The translations under genes and the position numbers were made by a program. From Pseudomonadota bacterium (lineage in GTDB: Bacteria > Desulfobacterota > Desulfobulbia > Desulfobulbales > JAGXFP01): a stretch of DNA of 64,000 nt. Under the pieces are notes generated by a model. The model was not told where the DNA came from and did no database searches. It saw only the letters and a program-made list of their open reading frames with translations. The stretch covers positions 220,807-284,806 of the forward strand of contig JAHJAA010000045.1 of assembly GCA_018814305.1 (NCBI GenBank), read 5' to 3'. Of this stretch, positions 62,039 to 64,000 are shown piece after piece (the first letter of the stretch is position 1; every line of letters starts with the position of its first letter).

Positions 62039-63033
62039 TTGACCGAAAGTTCGACTAAAGTTTCTCCCCGAAGTATTGCCAAAATATTGGCTATATCGGG
62101 CCAAAGTGAAGCGGTAAATTCAAGCCGTTTGAGACTTCGGGGATGATCGAACGCCAAGGAACTGGAATGGAGACATTGCCTGACAATTCCCAAAGCACCA
62201 TAACGATCCCCTTTTCGCTTGCCATAGAGTTCATCACCTGCAACCGGATATCCAATTGAGGCCAAATGAACTCGGATCTGGTGAGTCCGGCCGGTTCCAA
62301 TCCCAATGTCTAGATAACTAAATCCAGAGGCAAAGGCTTCAAGAACCGTCCAGGCGGTGTACGCCGCACGACCACCATCGCAGACCGCCATCTTACGCCG
62401 ATGGGTCGGATGACGGCCAATAGCCAAAAGAATCTCCCCTGTCTTCCGCTCAGGGCACCCTTCAATAACGGCGCGATATTTTTTCACAATTGTGCGATCC
62501 TTGAATTGGGCAGTTAAGCTCTGATGCGCAAAATCGTTCTTCGCTACCACCATGACCCCGGAAGTATCTTTATCGAGACGATGAACAATACCAGGACGTT
62601 CCAAACCGTTGATCCCGGAAAGGTCGTCACAATGAAAAAGGAGCCCGTGCACCAGAGTCCCCTCCTGATGACCGCAAGCCGGATGAACCACCAGCCCAGG
62701 AGGTTTGGATATTACCAAGAGGTCATCGTCCTCAAAAAGAATTTCAAAATCAACTTTTTCAGGAATGAGGTCGAGGGTTTTGGCCATGGGAACTCGCAAC
62801 TCGATATGATCATCGGAGCAAATACGGTAGGACGACTTCACTGATCGTCCATTCACTAAAATCAGTCCACTCCGTACCAGCTCATGGATTCGGGTCCGGC
62901 TACAACCATGTTCGGTGGGACCATGGACCAAGAACTGATCAAGACGCTGTCCAGAGGATTTAAGGGAAACAACGAACCGGAATAATTGGTCATTATCTCT
63001 CTGAGCAACTGAATTTCCATCGATTGAGGGCAT
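62035..63033 (-). CDS. rluD: Pseudouridine synthase, RluD type
   Basis: The 332-residue enzyme has an N-terminal S4 domain (SGQRLDQFLV to DHIELRVP) and the RluA-family catalytic core: PGIVHRLDKDTSGVMVVAKN with the catalytic Asp, KKYRAVIEG, and GRTHQIRVHLASIGYPVAGD. It modifies 23S rRNA uridines. ATG 63033 is used because a terminator lies at 63069-63101, inside the longer frame. The gene is followed by coaE with a four-base overlap. Confidence 0.94.
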   Translation of the reverse strand: MPSIDGNSVAQRDNDQLFRFVVSLKSSGQRLDQFLVHGPTEHGCSRTRIHELVRSGLILVNGRSVKSSYRICSDDHIELRVPMAKTLDLIPEKVDFEILFEDDDLLVISKPPGLVVHPACGHQEGTLVHGLLFHCDDLSGINGLERPGIVHRLDKDTSGVMVVAKNDFAHQSLTAQFKDRTIVKKYRAVIEGCPERKTGEILLAIGRHPTHRRKMAVCDGGRAAYTAWTVLEAFASGFSYLDIGIGTGRTHQIRVHLASIGYPVAGDELYGKRKGDRYGALGIVRQCLHSSSLAFDHPRSLKRLEFTASLWPDIANILAILRGETLVELSVK

Positions 63034-63068
63034 TCCGGAATTCCATTCAAAGATCAACGGGAACAAAG

Positions 63069-63101
63069 AAAAAAAAACCTGCCGTAGTAATACGGCAGGT
63101 T
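63069..63101 (-). terminator. Rho-independent terminator of the CarD-type gene
   Basis: On the reverse strand AACCTGCCGTA (63101-63091) pairs perfectly with TACGGCAGGTT (63086-63076) around a 4-base loop. A long T-run follows (A-run at 63069-63077). It ends the transcript of the gene at 63185 and lies upstream of the RluD start. Confidence 0.94.
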
Positions 63102-63184
63102 TCAATCAAAATCAATTTCATCCTTGGCCTGAAGGGGGGCCCCAAAGAGGAAATGGACGGTTTTGTTCAGAACGTTTGGTGTTT

Positions 63185-63664
63185 TTATGACGGAAAGATA
63201 TTATCAAGATCCATTTCGACCTGATCCTCTTTGGTTTTATTGGCAATGGAAATTTCTTTAACCAAAAGGGTCCTGGCGGTATCCATCATCTTTCTCTCAC
63301 CAAAAGAAAGCGCCTTGTCAGAGCTTAAGATATTTAAATCACGAAGGACAGAGGCAATTTCATACACGGAGCCAGTCTTTATTTTCTGCATATAATCACG
63401 ATACCGCTGGTTCCAAGGCTGAGTTGTGATGACAACATCCTTTTCCCTTAAGATATCGTAGACTTTTTCAACCTCTTCCGGGGGAATAATGTTTCTAAGA
63501 CCTGTACTCTTCCCCTTGGTGGGAATCATAACGACCATACCACTATCAACAATCTTCATAACGTAAAAAGCTTGCTCGTCTCCACCAATTTTTTTTTGTT
63601 CAATCGCTTCGATTTTGCCGACCCCATGGGCGGGATATACTGCCATATCTCCTGATTTAAACAC
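63185..63664 (-). CDS. CarD-family transcription regulator
   Basis: The 159-residue protein has the CarD/TRCF N-terminal fold: FKSGDMAVYPAHGVGKIEAI and AFYVMKIVDSGMVVMIPTKG. A helical C-terminal domain follows (SVYEIASVLRDLNIL, FGERKMMDTARTLLVKEISI). CarD proteins bind RNA polymerase beta and stabilise open complexes, chiefly at rRNA promoters. The start is GTG at 63664 with GAGG eight bases upstream. It is monocistronic, with its own terminator. Confidence 0.92.
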   Translation of the reverse strand: MFKSGDMAVYPAHGVGKIEAIEQKKIGGDEQAFYVMKIVDSGMVVMIPTKGKSTGLRNIIPPEEVEKVYDILREKDVVITTQPWNQRYRDYMQKIKTGSVYEIASVLRDLNILSSDKALSFGERKMMDTARTLLVKEISIANKTKEDQVEMDLDNIFPS

Positions 63665-64000
63665 TTTTCATCCTCTGGTATGCCATATATTAAATCTGTT
63701 TATCGCGTGAACCAATTATAGCATAAAAAGAGGTGAACGAATGGAAAAAAACCAAAAAAAATCAACCTCCATCTTGAAAAATCGACTATTACCGAATAAA
63801 ATCATGGAGATAACAAGCCCAACAAAAACAACTACTACGAGACAAAAAGTTTAAAGACAGTCAGCCGCTCCCGATATAGGCGGTCAACAGTGGAAAACTT
63901 AGATCAATTGACTGCTCCGCCTCTATCTGCTCAGATGTAATACCGGCGCAAGAGGCTTTGACGGCTTCAGCCCGACAAAAGACCTATATTTTCATAACAC
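63665..64000 (-). promoter_or_regulatory. Right-edge intergenic region, probable -10 box of the CarD gene
   Basis: On the reverse strand TATAAT lies at 63720-63715, about 50 bases before the GTG at 63664. No convincing -35 is seen. A 37-codon forward frame from ATG 63741 to TAA 63854 has AGAGGTG before it but a low-complexity, Thr/Lys-rich product. I would not call it a gene. The rest to the edge holds no recognisable feature. Confidence 0.35.

Noticed and set aside
63741..63854. 37-codon forward frame with AGAGGTG upstream near the right edge
   Set aside because: The product is low-complexity Lys/Thr-rich, and its start region overlaps the likely promoter of the leftward CarD gene.

Overview
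The window is bacterial chromosome of roughly balanced G+C, almost fully coding, from a Gram-negative organism. The outer-membrane evidence is Pal, a Skp/OmpH-like chaperone, an OmpA-domain protein and several lipoproteins. My best guess is Desulfobacterota (deltaproteobacterial, Desulfobulbales-like). This rests on the xseB-ispA-dxs block, many large two-component proteins, a CarD-type regulator, a bacteriohemerythrin, a c-type haem protein with a NosL-like partner, and a SelW-type selenoprotein with a UGA codon. The assignment is inference; no rRNA or tRNA gene is present to confirm it. I see no IS element, prophage or CRISPR array.

Layout. 1-7762: a divergent cluster with two FtsX/MacB-type ABC transporters, a NosL-like protein, a TlpA-type thioredoxin lipoprotein, a small secreted His/Met-containing protein, an edge-truncated membrane protein, and a secreted propeller-like protein with one CxxCH haem site. 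It resembles a metalloprotein maturation system. 7875-10842: a sigma-54 two-component pair. 11148-16965: exported proteins (OmpA fusion, metallo-beta-lactamase fold, a sulfatase-fold protein without its catalytic residues), then a GNAT acetyltransferase and an M20 hydrolase. 17204-19979: cold-shock/RNA group (RRM protein, DEAD-box helicase, a 58-residue basic protein with a TTG start, Csp). 20373-29319: mixed housekeeping and unknown genes (ABC-F, hemerythrin, YaeQ, VF530, RNase H-like, a lipoprotein, YhcH, FAD oxidoreductase) and one interrupted ORF.

29429-32822: promoter and operon xseB-ispA-dxs (isoprenoid precursors). 33120-34574: Skp-like and Pal genes with intergenic repeats. 34797-39163: glucan phosphorylase, an unknown gene, the hidden selenoprotein gene with a bSECIS-like hairpin, and an FHA-adenylate cyclase. 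39254-43472: YggS, TatD, nitroreductase, a lipoprotein and CoaBC. 43601-49062: a signalling operon (phosphate-binding-type protein, sensor kinase, two response regulators, one with GGDEF and EAL). 49193-57188: PpsR, DUF362, ABC-F, dGTPase-like and ValS. 57390-63664: hybrid kinase plus lipoprotein, then CoaE, RluD-type synthase and CarD.

The most notable item is the selenoprotein gene at 37809-38024, whose in-frame UGA would make ordinary gene finders miss it. Second is the NosL/dual-ABC/haem-protein cluster at the left end. Several short intergenic repeats recur with a TTCCATCC-like end motif.
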